NCBI GenBank assembly: GCA_005765155.1
Contig: VCCP01000006.1
Coordinates: forward strand, 1,562,501-1,626,500
Length of the DNA stretch: 64,000 bases
DNA from: Zelopaecilomyces penicillatus
Lineage: Eukaryota > Ascomycota > Sordariomycetes > Hypocreales > Pseudodiploosporaceae
Reading direction: 5' to 3'
Numbering within the stretch: position 1 is the stretch's first letter; every line of letters begins with the position of its first letter. A program made the position numbers and the translations under genes. The notes beneath the pieces are model-generated. The model was not told where the DNA came from. It made no database searches and saw only the letters and a list, made by a program, of their open reading frames with translations. Positions 1 through 13,399 of the stretch are shown here, in pieces.

Positions 1-120
1 GCTACCCCTCGCTATATCGCCGTTGAGTCTATGCATTTCGTATCATCCAGAGGTGGTTGGACATTAGGTGTGACTCGTTTCGGTTCTATATCTCAGTGGA
101 AAACGAATAGGGGAGGGGTG

Positions 121-1559
121 TCACCCCATTCGACGTCTGTGAACGGATTCCCGCTGTGCTGCATCGGGACTCGCACGCCGCTTCGACCCCGTTGGTTCGA
201 GACCCGAGTACCTCGGAACGTTTGGTGCCATAATAGGAGGTCCGGGTTTATGCATCGAGCCCATAGAGCCGGGGCTCAATGAACCACTCGAGGGCCCATA
301 TGGGCTTATTCCAGTAGTCAACTGCGCAACGCTGGGAAGCGGGCCTGAGTTTCGGTTCAGTGATTGATGTTGTATAGGAGCCAAGCCGGGGCCTGGGCTG
401 AGTCGAAATTCGGGGGGACTGGGCGCCGCTGTAGGTTGAGGATTAGATCTGGGGACAGATGATAATGACGATTGCTGAGGATGTGGTGGTAATTGGGATT
501 GCGGTTGCGGCGGTGGAGGCGGTTGTTGCTGTTGCGAATGGTGAATCGTGCTTCGGCGAGGCGGTCGGCCAGGGGGCATTCCTGACATGACTTGACTCCG
601 GCCATAGCTAGACCTCGGTGATGGCGGTCTCATCTCGCGAATGGTGCTGTCTTGTGACTGTGAATGCACATGCCCTCGTGCCGACATATTCCTGTTTCCC
701 GCCTCAACGCTTACTGCTGCGAGTGAAAACGGCACCACGCCAGCTCGTCTAGCCATGTCTGATTCTCCAAGTTGCCAGTGCATAGCCTCTGCAGCTCTCC
801 AAGGGACTGCAAGCTCTTCAGCTACCTTGGCCCACATGTCTGACTTGAATCTGTTTGATTTTCAGTTAGTCTCACAACGTAAAAGGGGCTTAAAACAGTG
901 TGCTTCTCTATTGGAGCCGCGCCCACTCTTTCGACATTTTGAAGTTCGCACCTTTCGTAAAGCCTAGCGAGTTTGTTCTTGCGCTCCTCGTCCCATTCGC
1001 TTCGTCTTTCGAGATAATTCTGGTAATGGAGTCGGCAGCTGATGGCACTTCGCCCAGGAAGACGTTTCGAGACGTCCTCCCACTTCATCCCACCCCCCCT
1101 GAGCTCGATGATGAGGGCATCCTCCTCTGGCGACCATTTGCTCTGTTTCTTAACGGGTTGGTCTGTAATGTGAGGCGTCATGCTGCGCCGACTGCTCGGC
1201 ATAAGCGCTGGGGGTACTGATGGCACACCATGCGCCGGCTGGCGCTCACTTGGGTGTGACGATATAGATGGCGGGATGGAGGCTGGTCGAAGTTGTCGAG
1301 GAGGGGAGACGGAGGACTCATTTGAGCCAGCAGTCTTGAGCAGCGAGGCGATATCCACGGTGACTGCTGGTCTTCCTCTGCCGCCTATCAGGTGTCCGTC
1401 AGTAGGGCCTCCTGGGCCTCTAATCAAGTCGTATGTCCCGTGAGAAACTCCTTGGTGGGCTGGCTCTGCCTGCAAGAGGCAGAGCGGCGACTGGCTCTTG
1501 AGTTGAGCCAGTGCAGCGGTTTTTATGTGTAGGCCCCGTCTGGGCTGTTCTGTATTCAA
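121..1559 (-). CDS. Myb/SANT-domain DNA-binding protein, 5' end unresolved
   Basis: A likely nuclear transcription factor on the minus strand. Two exons are supported: the reading frame from 1559 to 952, an intron at 851-951 (GTGCGA donor, CAAACAG acceptor), and 850 to the TGA at 121. The join gives a continuous reading through LYER-FKSDMWAKVAEE. The Myb-like repeat lies just before the intron (KWSPEEDALIIELR, then WEDVSKRLPGRSAISCRLHYQ), and a second helix-rich segment follows the join (MWAKVAEELAVPWRAAEAMHWQ). The C-terminal half is rich in Pro, Gln and Ser with a poly-Q/poly-P run, and ends in basic residues (HRRRMG). The frame stays open to 1559 but has no ATG before the internal Met at 1202, so either translation starts at 1202 (326 residues) or, more likely, an unseen upstream exon supplies the start. 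The family is certain at the domain level; the target genes are unknown. Confidence 0.75.
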
Positions 1560-4500
1560 TTGTATGTAGGCCTACGCTGCTCACACAGCACTGGGCAAAA
1601 CGGCGAAGAGGGCCTGTGCGATGATTTGTCTCGAGATGATGCAGCAATTCCAAAGGCAGCCAGCAACGGTGATACAGCAGAACCAGGTGGTATGTTTGTC
1701 AGGCCACAGATAAGACAGGCCAAAGTAGGAGGGCGGAGTATGTATGTGGAGTATGTAGGCGGTCAAGAGGAGGCGGAGAGCAACAGCTGCGGCGAGGCAG
1801 TGATAGAGATGAGGGACGAAGGTGTCGAGATAGCACGGAGTGAGGGCCGGATCAGATTCGATGGTCCAGAACTGGGGGAGGTTGGTTTAAGTTTGAACAA
1901 TGTTCAAGATTGAGGTTGCAGTTGGTAGCACTATGGAAGGGGATGGATGGGGAAAAGAAAGAGCATTGTCTCGGGAAGACTACAATGCCTTCTGGGAACG
2001 TGTTTATGAAGGCAGAGGCAGACATGATTGGCGCTGGCCAGGGGTCCCATTATCCAATGGGGGTATATGAGAGGAGCTGATGAGGCAGAGCCGGTGGCGG
2101 CAACGGGCGACAACGTCAAAGCCAAACCGGGGTGCTGCCACCAGATCGGGTCGCAGACGAAGACAAGGGACGTCAGGGAGATGGCTTCAAGTCCCATGGC
2201 AGAGGAAACGCCAGATGGGGGCCGGCAGGGGTGTGGCGAGCGAGCCATGGTGGCATCGAGGGTGGACATGGAGTGTGTGGACATCGTGAGTGGGCATCAA
2301 GGCCTCTGGCGCAGGGACAAGGCGGACGCCCGGCCGGGAGTCTGCTCCAGTGCAGATGGGAGAAGCCGTGCAGGCGGTCCAGGGCCTGTGGCCAGAGCCG
2401 ACCAACCCCTAAGAGCCCTTGCCAGCCCCTACCGGCCCGGGGGGTGGGCACCGTGGCAGCCTAGCAGCCTGGCAACCTTGGTAGGCCCCTCGGTAGGTCA
2501 GTCTGAAGCAGGCCTATGTAATCAGATTGTCTGGCCAGAGCCCAGACGAAGAAAAGCAAAATGGGTACAGGCTCACCAGGGGTGTGAGGATTGGCAGCAA
2601 AGTCTATGACAGGTTGTATGTTGTAAGGAACAGGTATAGTTTTAGTTTGGTTTGGTAATGAATGGGAGAGGGACGACTGAGCGACTAAATGGTGGGGGGT
2701 GGCAGAATGGGGGCTTTGGGGGGGTTCGGGTGGGCTTGATGGGCTTGATTTGGGGAGGGGAGGGGGGTGGATAAAGAGCATGGAAGAAGAAGACACAGCC
2801 GGTCTTGTTGTTCACGGTTAGCCTCCCAGCAGTTCAATGTGTGCGCATGGAACAGGAACAGTAAGGCCACCTGGCTTGCTGGCTAGGCCCGTGGCTAGGC
2901 CCCGTAGCTAGGCCTAGCTGGGGGGTTCGCTCTCAGTGACAGACTCTTGTCGGCAGCTACCCAGACAAGGGATCTGCTGTGACTGTATTGCATCTGTAGG
3001 TGGGTGGATAGGCAATAAATTTCCCTTGGTTCATTGTCCTGCCAAAGGTCTGCTCTGCCTACCCCATGCGGTAGCGGCAGTACTAATCCGACATGCGGTA
3101 AAGGTAAAGAGATGAACGCATGAAAGTATTGATGGCTAGCCGGCCTGTTGGGTAGGTAGGTAAGGTACCGGCCGCAATAGGTTTAATTGTACGCAGACCA
3201 GTGTCCATCCAGCCAGACCAGGCAAACTAACCACTGCCACGGAAAAGAAAAAGTATGAACGAACCACTTGTACAAGGTCCGGCGGGCTGACTTACCGAGA
3301 TACAACCTACCTGGGCGTAGTCACGAATATTACGGAGTATGCGAGTGCGGGAGAAACACATCTGATCTGATTGACACTGACTGACACCAGCAGAGACAGG
3401 GTCAGAGTCAGAGACAAACCAGCAAAGCATGGCCCGACCTGCCAGGGTACAGTGCTAAAACACCTACCAAGTATCAATATATATGGCGCCTGCGAGTGAT
3501 ATGCTGCACCGCGAATAATATTACATGTACAAACCGGGCTGCGCTGGGAAGTGTGCGAGCCTAGGTATCTCACAAGTGACAATGTGGAGGTCATTATGAG
3601 AGACACGCAGGTGGGCATGTCAGGCAGGGGTGGGTGAGCAGCTCAGACGAGTTGAGCCCACTCGAGTCAAGTTGAGGTAGGTAGGTAGAACAAGGAACGA
3701 CTTGTTTGATTGGAGTCGGAGGCGAATGTTGCTCTGGCCATAAGAAGCCGCAGTGCATGTCCAGATTGAGCACACTAATCGTGCAGCTCGTGCCGTGTTG
3801 TGTTGCGGACGTCATGGAGCCTATTAGTTTGTTGTGATGGACAGGGAGTACCGTAATACTGAGGGGCTTGGAAATGAACTCCAGGTCAAGAATTCCGACC
3901 ATGATGCTGCTCTTCCATCGTTGTACTGTAATCTGTACGTGATACAGAACGCCGAAATAGATACATCGACGGCTCCGCCAGTGCACCAGTCTGCTTACTG
4001 GCTAATTCATGTCATTTATGCGCAGGGCCAGTTCCAATGTGATTTTGCTGTCATTACCTATTAATATCGCCTTTGTCAGTACTTCCTCATTGGGGCAAGA
4101 CAGCAAGGTAAACGGTGAAAAGGCTCAGCGTGTTGCCATGCCATGTAGGTCAACCACCGCAAGTGTGCATGGCTCTGGTGAGTGGGTGACGAGTGCAAAC
4201 GTAATGCTTCAATGCCCATTGATAATGTAGAGGAGAAGAACGCGTTGTTGATGCACTGTAGGTGGGTTCGTCAATGCCTTGCTTCTGTAAAATCGTGTCC
4301 ATCAACCGGAACTCCGACCGATTCTTCGCTCAAAAGATGCAGGGCGAGGTATTGATAAGCGTATGAGGTAGCAGACGGACGTAAGGTAATATCAGAAGGC
4401 GCGATGCATACTAAGGTAGGTATGACCGGCTGGGCGGGTGATGCCTACCCTGTTGGGAGGCATCATCTCTTTGTTCATCAAACAAATGCATAAACGCTCA

Positions 4501-7500
4501 TTATCTTTTTTTACTAATTTCTTTTACAACGCTGTTTCTTTTCCTTCTTCTTGACTCTCCTCTTCGCAAATGAAGCCATGATGTAGAGTGGCAATGGGGA
4601 CGATCGGACAACTTACATACACACACGCGTGCGTTGTGAGCCTGTGCATCCCAACTTGGAACGGTGCGTTGCTGGGGACCCCATCACCATTCATGCTCTG
4701 TCCGGATGCGTCCACCACTCAGGTTGCTGGATGCCCTGTCGAGTACCGCCGAAATAGGGTTTAGCATACTAACACAAAGAGTTTATATTTACTCAAACTG
4801 GTCAGCTTGAGCACTTGCAACAGGCTGTGCTGAGTACGAAGTACTAGGGTGATATTGTGGTTACCAAATCTGGAAGCGCCTCCGTCTCTCTTCCAAGCCA
4901 TCCAAAGGGCGGGGGAAACACCTAATAATTGCTAAACCCCCTACTTAACCACCTTGCTCGTATTAACAAGGGAACACGCCAAACACGGCGACGAGCGAGC
5001 AAGTTCTTCGTACCCGTACAGAGTACATATATCAATACCAAGCACCGTACATGTACACACTCACATACACCCACCCGCAACACTGCCCTGCCACGTATCA
5101 AGCTGGAGATCATTCACGATAGGTAGATCATTCTGCCTGGCGTCACACAGGTGCCTTGGGTATAAAGATTGATTGCTTAGGTAGGTAGGTCGGCGACTAT
5201 AAGCTGTAGGGCGGGCCTGAGGGTGTGGTCGTTGCGGTGTGAGGTGCATGTATGATATGGTGTACAATATAAAGGGCTCCAAGACGTACTGTAGGTTCAA
5301 GTTGGCAGTTGGTAGGGCGGTCGACGTGCGAGATGCGATACAAACAATAACGGTCCCAACCTACGATACTGTCGGCTTGCAGGCAGAAAATCGTTCGGGG
5401 GTTACGCAGATCTTCACAGGCACTTCTGCCACATTAAAGGCCGACATTCGAGGTGTGTGCTGTGTTGGTAGGTATGTACCTCAGCAGTCAAGAACCACCC
5501 CCTCCCCCTTCTTTTAAAGCCTTTGGCTTGAAGCCTGCTTCTTGAGTTCATGAGCCGCCTCAATCTGAAATTCTCCTTCATTGCCTGCGTCCGATTCCTA
5601 CTCTCCACCACCGCCTCGCAATCTAAGAACCTGATCTTTTGCATGTCGCATATCGACTTGGCCCTTTGTGGTTTTCCTTCTTCCTTCTCCTGTGCCCCAT
5701 TCCCTGGCAAAGGCTAACTTGAACTGGGGAAACTGCTCGACAGTCCCATCCCATGGCCACGCATTCCTGCATTAGCAGATTGGTGGCATTTACAGTTGAA
5801 CCCCATGCCCCGACCCTGTTCGAACCCTTGGGCCAATACCTATCGTGAGGTAGTTTCGGCCAAGAAAGCCCCCCCCCCCCTTCTCCCCAAAACCGCCCTT
5901 ACCAATTCACAATCCCCATTTTTGATCAGCATGAGCCCAATTGTTTGTCAAAATCGCCATGATCCTCGTCACTCTTAACCCCGTGGGTGGGGGAGCTGGT
6001 GGCTCTCTGCCATTTGCTGTCATTACTCGTAGATACATCACGGGGGCAACAAATGCCGTCTACCCAGTTAGTACCGAGTAAGTTATTAGTAGCTTAGAAA
6101 AAGCTATAGCTGGCGAATACTACTAAGACTGAATGCCAACCATTAAGAGGACATGGCGAATCCAAGGTTAATTAATGGCGCATGGGTTTCCACCAGGGCC
6201 TGGCCATTCGGGTGGGAGTCTCTCGTTCAGGTTGGGGGGTGTGTGCAGAGTGCCCCAGCGATCAACTTTGACGGGATTGACCGCCGTCAAGGTGGAGGGA
6301 TAATATTTAAGTTGATTGGTATTAGCCGAAACACCCCGTGCCCTGTCATGTCCATCATCGTCGCTACCAGCCAACAACAGCCAAGCCAGCCCACCAAGCA
6401 TGGCGAACATGTAAGTTCATTGAGTTGGCAACAGAGCTGTGGATCGTGGCGCAGACGATGGCCCTGGCCTGGGTGTCGCCGCATCTCCTCCTCCACATGC
6501 ATCGCTTATTACTCGTACAAATCCTACCTACGGGTAATATGTGGTGGTTTTCTTCTTTTTGGGGGGGCCAGACAAGGAACTTTTTTTTTCCTTTTCCTTT
6601 CCCTGCTGCTGCTACTTGTAGCCTGTAATACTAGCTAAATAAGATTCGTCCACTCCTATTCGCCTCGGATTGGTATTGCCCAACTCTTGAATCAGGTGGT
6701 CTGTGAAACCGAGATCGGCTTTGGGTACGACAAGAAACACACGCTTGTCCGGACGTGGAGATATTAAAAAAGGAAGAATAAAAAAAAAGGCAAAACTTGA
6801 TCCCCATTATTTCGCATATAGGTGATTATATTACGATCCATGCCATCATCGCCACGCCCCCCTGCCCGCCATTGCGAGCATTAGATCGTGCGTCGTTCAG
6901 TGCGCATGCGCTGCATTGACGCAATTTACAACGCTTGAGCGTACCAAGATATTCTAACGAAATACGCAAAAGGGATATAGTCACAGACACTACTCCGTAC
7001 ATTCATTCTACTGCAGTTCTCGAGTACCGTAGCCCGGCACCACCGAAGAAGTTCCATGGCACTGATGTTGTTTGGACCACGCGCACATGTCCACAAATTT
7101 CCCAATACAGCCGAGGGATGGATGGATTGGATGGGCCACTTGAGGCGAACCGCCGTTAGCTTGCCCGAGGCTCTGCTCAAATTGCAAAGTAATTACATAC
7201 AGTACCGTACCCGAAAGTTCAATTAAGGCTGGGCTGGGTGGTTTGTTGGCCCGTCTTTCCTAGATCGGTCACATCGTTCGCCCACCTGTAACGGCTTAAC
7301 TGCTTGCAGCGCTGGGTAAGGCGTGCAGGCGAGGGTTGCAGCGGGCGATTGCCCTGTAACCATGTCGCAACAACTACCTACCTATCTACCTGTGAGCTTG
7401 ACAGGCGTGAGAGTGGACTTTGTTATTAGTCCAAAGCTTGAAATGCCATCGGCAACAGGGCCGCGTGCCGATGCAGATCCGTGTTACGTCTGCAGAACTT

Positions 7501-10500
7501 CCCTATCTCGGCTTCTCTGCGTGGTCCGTTTGTCGGATCCGGGTTGAAGCACAGAACGGGTAGGTCCTACCTTCAATCAGGCATCTACCAAGGCAGTTGT
7601 CCTGGACTCGTTGCCTGCTCTGTCCATTGTGCCTGCCTCTGCGTCGACCTCTGTATGTACTGACGACCCATTGTAGCTACGGCAGTTGTAGGGCACGACT
7701 CGTGAAGAGGGGGTAGGCAGGTGCTCCCACGGCCGCACCCCACAATATATTCAGCAAGCCAGACCCTACCAGCTTGGTAGGTGCCCTACCTAGCATGATG
7801 CTGCTTTTTCTATACGGAGCTCCTGCTTTGGTAGTCGTGGCGTTGTGTGGCGTGGCGTTTGGCTCTCAGGAAAACAAACATCTATATTCTTCCACAATGA
7901 TTACTACCGAGTACCTACTATACAAACTGTCTCGTAACAAAAAGCCCCGAGATTCCAAAAGCCCGCATACAACTTCGAGACAACTAGTCAACCAGTGCCA
8001 GTTGTGCCAGCAAATAGCATCCTAGTACCCAGGAATCTAATTGCGTCTTCTTGGTTATTTGGTGAAGACGTTCGCTCCATCATTAGTACTCCAAAACTGG
8101 TGTATCTTGTAAGATACCTACCGGCAAGCTAAGGACGGACGAGGCTGTCCCCGGCCGCCACACAACACGTTGCTCGACATGCAATCCTTGGGGACCACCC
8201 TGCTTTACCGAGATTTCATGCGTTTAGCCATGTCTACTCGGAACTTTGCCCGACAAGAACGCTGGTTGTCTCCCTTGCTCTTTCTGCTCTTCAAGGAGTC
8301 GGAGGTACAGTTGGGTTCGTGACACCTCAGCAGCAACTGTTACGGACCGGGTGTAGGATAATTACACAAGAGACCCCAGGTATCTGGAAGACGCTCGGCC
8401 TGTCAGTTCGCCGGCAGTACATATCGTACTTCGTAAGTTGCTCGGAGTACCCTATCTTCATCGAATATACAGAGTACAAAAGACTACGGATATCGGGCCC
8501 CATTTCCGATCCCGACTTCAGCGCGGCAACGCAAAAGATGCGCACCAACAGTATTGGCTGGCACTCTTGTAGGTCCGAGGACCTCATCCAGCTTCTTACC
8601 ACAGCTGCTCGTTCCGTGGCCAGGGATATTCCCTCAATCTTTAGGCTGGCGTTGTCTGAGAAACTGGCGGTCAAGTAGGGCCTCAGCTAGACACGTCGCC
8701 CAGAAGCCTCAGACTGGAAACCCAACCTCCAGTGCACTAATGATTGAGGACCCAAAGTTTAAAGAAAGAAAAAAAAAACCAAAAACCGACGGATACCAGT
8801 GAGCAGTGGGGGCGCCAGTGAGGCGTACCGGCGCCAGGACCAGGGCGCCAGCATTTTGGTTGCGAGTAATAAACCACCACCGGCGAACCATGATCGTCCG
8901 TTCGGACAGTCCACCCGTTCATCCATTCCTTCATCCATCAGTAAATAACGTCCCGCCCACGTTGTCCCCGAGCTCGAACACCACACCATATCCACCTTCT
9001 CTAGTCGTTGAGTTCTGTTGCTAAAAGTCTCCTTAGCTCAGTGGTCTGCGCCGCAACTGCACCGTCATGCGAGCCGCTCCAGCGAGGTTGAATCATGGCG
9101 TTCCCACCCTCATCTCTGAACTTTCTGGAGCTCTGGCGTCGTTTGTATTTGTTCACCCATGCGACCTACGCTTTGGGTCCACCACACGCCTGGGAGCATG
9201 CAAATCGGGACCGACAAACGACGTAGAAGACAGCCCACCGCCAACGCCACAATCATCACTATCCCCATTGCCCACGCCATCCCCCTACATGTTCGATGTA
9301 CGCGCACATTGCTACATATTGTTTGATCACAATGTGCCCTATTTCTTGCTTTGCCGAGGTGAGCTGGTAGACCAGGAGATTTTTCCTACGAGAAGAAACA
9401 CTAATCATCAATCATACTCACACACCAACAAGACACCATGTGAAGACTTTCTTGCTACATTCCCAAGATACGGCCTAGCCAAGCGTTTGAGGTAGTGCAT
9501 CTACTGCACCTGTAATTCTTGCTTCTATTTGCCAATTATCCTCCTGACATTCATCAACTGTAGGAATGTCGGTGTTTGCCTCTTCGATGGCTGCTGTTGC
9601 CAGAGCTTGCGAGAGCCGAATGCCGATAAAAGCGCCCGCTTGCTCCACGTCGCTCCCGAGACGTGAGACAAGTCCGGAATGGGTCTCTCATGCCCTGCTG
9701 ATATGCACGCTCATCGGCTGAAGAAGAGCTCCTCAGTTCAGCTTCCTACTCAGTCTGGTGACGAATCTCACCTTTGTATTTCATAACCTTCATACATGAA
9801 CCACCGAAGGATGTGAGTCAAGTGAGCTGCGGCACATGTAGGTAGGCATGTATGTGCGCCTATAATGTTTACGGCCCTCATTTCGGCCCTTCCTTGTCAT
9901 CACCGGACCCGAATATGTCGCTCAAGCGATGTCATTGTGAGCGAATTCATGCCAATCGATAGGGTTCATTATGAGACGTGATTTGCAGCCTATTTCGGGA
10001 TCCCATTTTCAAGGCTTGTGTTCATTTTGTTCATGGCACGGATGATGAATAGACAACAGTCCCCGTCATCAACTTTTCAGGATTTCCACATTGGCCAAGA
10101 AGTTCCCCATATTCACACTTGCCCAAGAATATCTTTTGATTGCACTTATCAACAAGCAGGGGCTTCACACATTGCATCTGTCTGTCATCGCAGGATGTAC
10201 TGTACAGTAATTCGCCGTTTCCGATCGAGTGGGCTGCTATCCGGAGTGATGCGAAAAAGACTTGTCCCACCTTACAGCCACCCTGCCTCCTCTTGTGTCC
10301 TGATCTCGAGTATACACACTGGTACAAAAATGCTACATCTGTTGTATATGGGGGATGCATGCATACTAAACACTGCGCTCGTGTGTATCGTACATATATC
10401 TGTGAGCTGCTAACGTGCAGCATACATATGTGGTATAGTAGGGTACATGAGAATTCAAGTGCTGACCTGGTAATGCGAGTGTACGGGCGCATCTTACTGT

Positions 10501-13399
10501 TCTGGCACACACATACAGGCACACACATCCGCTCTCGCGCGCGCAGGCACACGCCCCCAGATTGGCATGTCGCACAGAAAAGGTTGATGGACTGACGTGG
10601 CGGTGTGTGTCTTAGGATGTTCAAGCAAGGCAACTTAGGTAGGAGGGAAAGGTTCAGGTATCAAGGCAACCGGGGCAAGGTGTTGCAATGAAGCCGGCAA
10701 AACTAAGAGCTGAGAATCTGGCAATAGTGTGGGATTGCTTCTTCGAAAGTCGAAGGGGGCTTCATCTCCATGATCTCATCTCACTGGAGTCTTGAACATT
10801 ACTGATACGGATACTATAGATAATACCTGACTAGGTAGCTACTATCCTTGGGTACGAGTCGACAAAGCAATTCTGGCTCGCAGGATGAGATGAAGACCTC
10901 CATCGCAAAAAAAAGCAAGCACGCTCCATGGCCAAAAAGGAAAGACGCGGTAATGTTTTGTTGGTGGCGTATGTTATGGCCTGTCACTTGTCGCTGTTCT
11001 GCACCCATCATTCTGTTTGTCCGGAGTATTCGTACGGCATCTGTCGGCCGCCTCATACGCCATCTGCAATTCCAGTTTGTTGAACTGGCGACCCGGGTCA
11101 GCATAACGAGTCCTCGCAGTTTTATTTTGGGGCGGGTCTTGATATGTCATTGCTCCCGGGATTTCCTGCATGCGCCCAGCCATAGTGATGCCGCTGTCAC
11201 TATGAGTAATTTTGGCAAACTCCGTGGGATCCAAGACAATGACCGAGACATCGACCTACGCCATGTAACTCGACGAATTTAGACTACTACTGGTGAGAGG
11301 CGAGTCCTCGTGATCTCCCACGTTGTTTGCTGTTTGGTCTGTATAGTTAATCCCTACAAGCACTGCCATGTATGTACTTTGCACAGCTCAACTGCCATTT
11401 CAGGCCATGAAGACGCGCCTTTGTCAGTGGTGCACACAGGTTGTCTAACCTGACTGTTAAGACTGTGTACCAAATCATTGGTGATTGACTAGCGGCATCG
11501 ACTTCAAAATCCAGAGCTTCTGGGATTTCTGGGATTTCTGGGATTTCTGGGATGAACTCATTTACGATGGTGCCCCCGCATTGCCTGCCCCGTGAGCTGT
11601 TGGGAGTGAGTGGGCAGCAGTTCAGCGCCTTTCGATTGGATAATAATCAGCGAGTCGGGATACACTAATTATGATTCTAGAGACACTCCTCCCTTTTGGC
11701 CCTGGCTTGGGTGATGCGGGCGATGCCTTATTTGCCTCCTATCCACCCACCAGACTAAGCACTGCCGTGAACTAACATGATACACAGGGGCGGCAACTGG
11801 TTCGTGGTAGCGCTCGCTCGGCTGTAGTGGGAGAAGTCAGATCTTGCGAACAGCTGTGGCTGATAAGATGGCGTTCGTCCACTGATGGTGCATATTAGAA
11901 GCTTACGCATCTGCCGTGCCGTCTTTTATGGGTAAACCGTTGCCGTGCTCACATCGAGGCTATTATCATCTAGATTGTTCGGGAAGATGGATAGACAATC
12001 AGCAATGACAAATGTCATCTTAAGCCTCAACCAAAAGCAGACATTGGACAAGGTTAGCCCTGCGGCTCCCGCATGCACAAGCTCTCGGAATTCAACAAAC
12101 CCGCCCGGGAATCGAAATATTATAGTAGTTTATTATTAGCCAGTGTAGGACGACCAAGCAGTCCAGTTCCCTGTGACTGTCCCCCTAATATAGCAAACGC
12201 GCCGAGCAGCCAATAAGCTCGCATCCTTCTCTGATATATTCAGGCGCCGCATTGTTGCCAACAGAAAAGAGCCGAACTGCATTCCTAGTTAAAGTGACTA
12301 TCTAGCATTGTACAATGACTCTTGGCACAAGTAGACCCTGGTAGTTGAGTGATATGTGCAACTGCCCATTGGGGGCGATTGATGCAGAGAGGCTGGTGAT
12401 GATGATGCAAGAAACCCCGCCTCCGGACAACAGGACACACCATGCACCAATGGCTTCATTGACCAAGGCTGTTTGCAACTCCCATCACTTCCTGCCCCCC
12501 CATCCTTTCCGATCTAGGGTACATGTCATCGAGTCAAGGTTCCCGATGCAGCTTATGAGGCCACCTCCTGGAATTCCCATTCTCTGACTTTGTGGGCATC
12601 CCTACGCAACAGTCCCGAACAACTAGCCCTAGGTATGTATAGTAATAAGGCAACAGTCATCATTGGGGCTGCAGCCGTTGGCTGATCTCAATAAGAGCGT
12701 AAGGGAGGCTGTCAGTCGCAAATACGGCATTTTATTAACCAACCTTTTGGCTGGGTAGAGTTGATTGACATTGTGACAGTCCAACAAGACTTCATCCCGA
12801 GTGGCAGCTTGGTACAGTGTGCCATATTTTGTTATAAGATCATAGATATATGCATCGTGCTGCACCTTGTTGGTACCAGGTAACTAATTGTATACATGTA
12901 AAGTGCTATTAACTTTTATAGGTAGCTACGTCTGAGCATTGATGCTAATGATACCAACACAACACTTACAGAAGAAATCATTTTGAGTGATCCATTGGGC
13001 ACAGTCACTGTTTCTGTTCGAAGAAGCAATTCCTGAGCCCGTCTCAACACAGCGCGCAATCTCCTCACTGTGCCCTGCACTGCACGTCAAACCACCTGTG
13101 CCGCTGCGTTATCGCCAGGGCTGTTCTCGCACGGGCAAGCTAATAGCTACAGTACAGTAGCTAGGTAGGTAGCTACCTGCAGCATCTCAACCAGGACAAG
13201 TCCAACCACAGGTGGCGGTTGCAGGCAGAGCCCGAATTACGAGGACGCCCTCATCAACCCCGCCAGTTTGTCCGAGACACACAAATCTCAACTCCCACCC
13301 CATGGGCACTTGCAAAACTCCGCATCTCGTCCGATTTTGAGTCTCGACCTCAGCCCGCACGACTCGTCAAGATCCTAGCAAAGCTGGAGAAAGAAAAAC
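1560..13399. other. 11.8-kb region without a convincing gene
   Basis: No frame here shows domain-like protein sequence, and splice-linked coding exons could not be assembled on either strand. Open frames are short, overlap on both strands and are low in complexity. Visible content includes GGTA/TACC tetranucleotide tracts (near 3150, 3675, 5180, 7375, 13165), copies of TACTCCGTA or its complement (3331, 6991), a C run near 5871-5880, a T run near 6583, a 9-bp minisatellite (11518-11553) and a tRNA-like fragment (9027-9050). The region lies between two divergently transcribed genes, so it contains at least the two promoters, and it could hold a long 5' leader or noncoding transcripts for the Myb gene. 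Confidence 0.6.
11518..11553. repeat. 9-bp minisatellite, about four copies
   Basis: The unit TTCTGGGAT (equivalently TGGGATTTC) is repeated head to tail about four times, with the last copy diverging into GGGATGAAC. It lies in the gene-free stretch and is a replication-slippage type repeat with no visible function. Confidence 0.85.

Noticed and set aside
10031..10633. 200-codon minus-strand frame in the gene-free region
   Set aside because: Cys- and Arg-rich low-complexity translation overlapping a 151-codon frame on the other strand; no domain, no splice logic.
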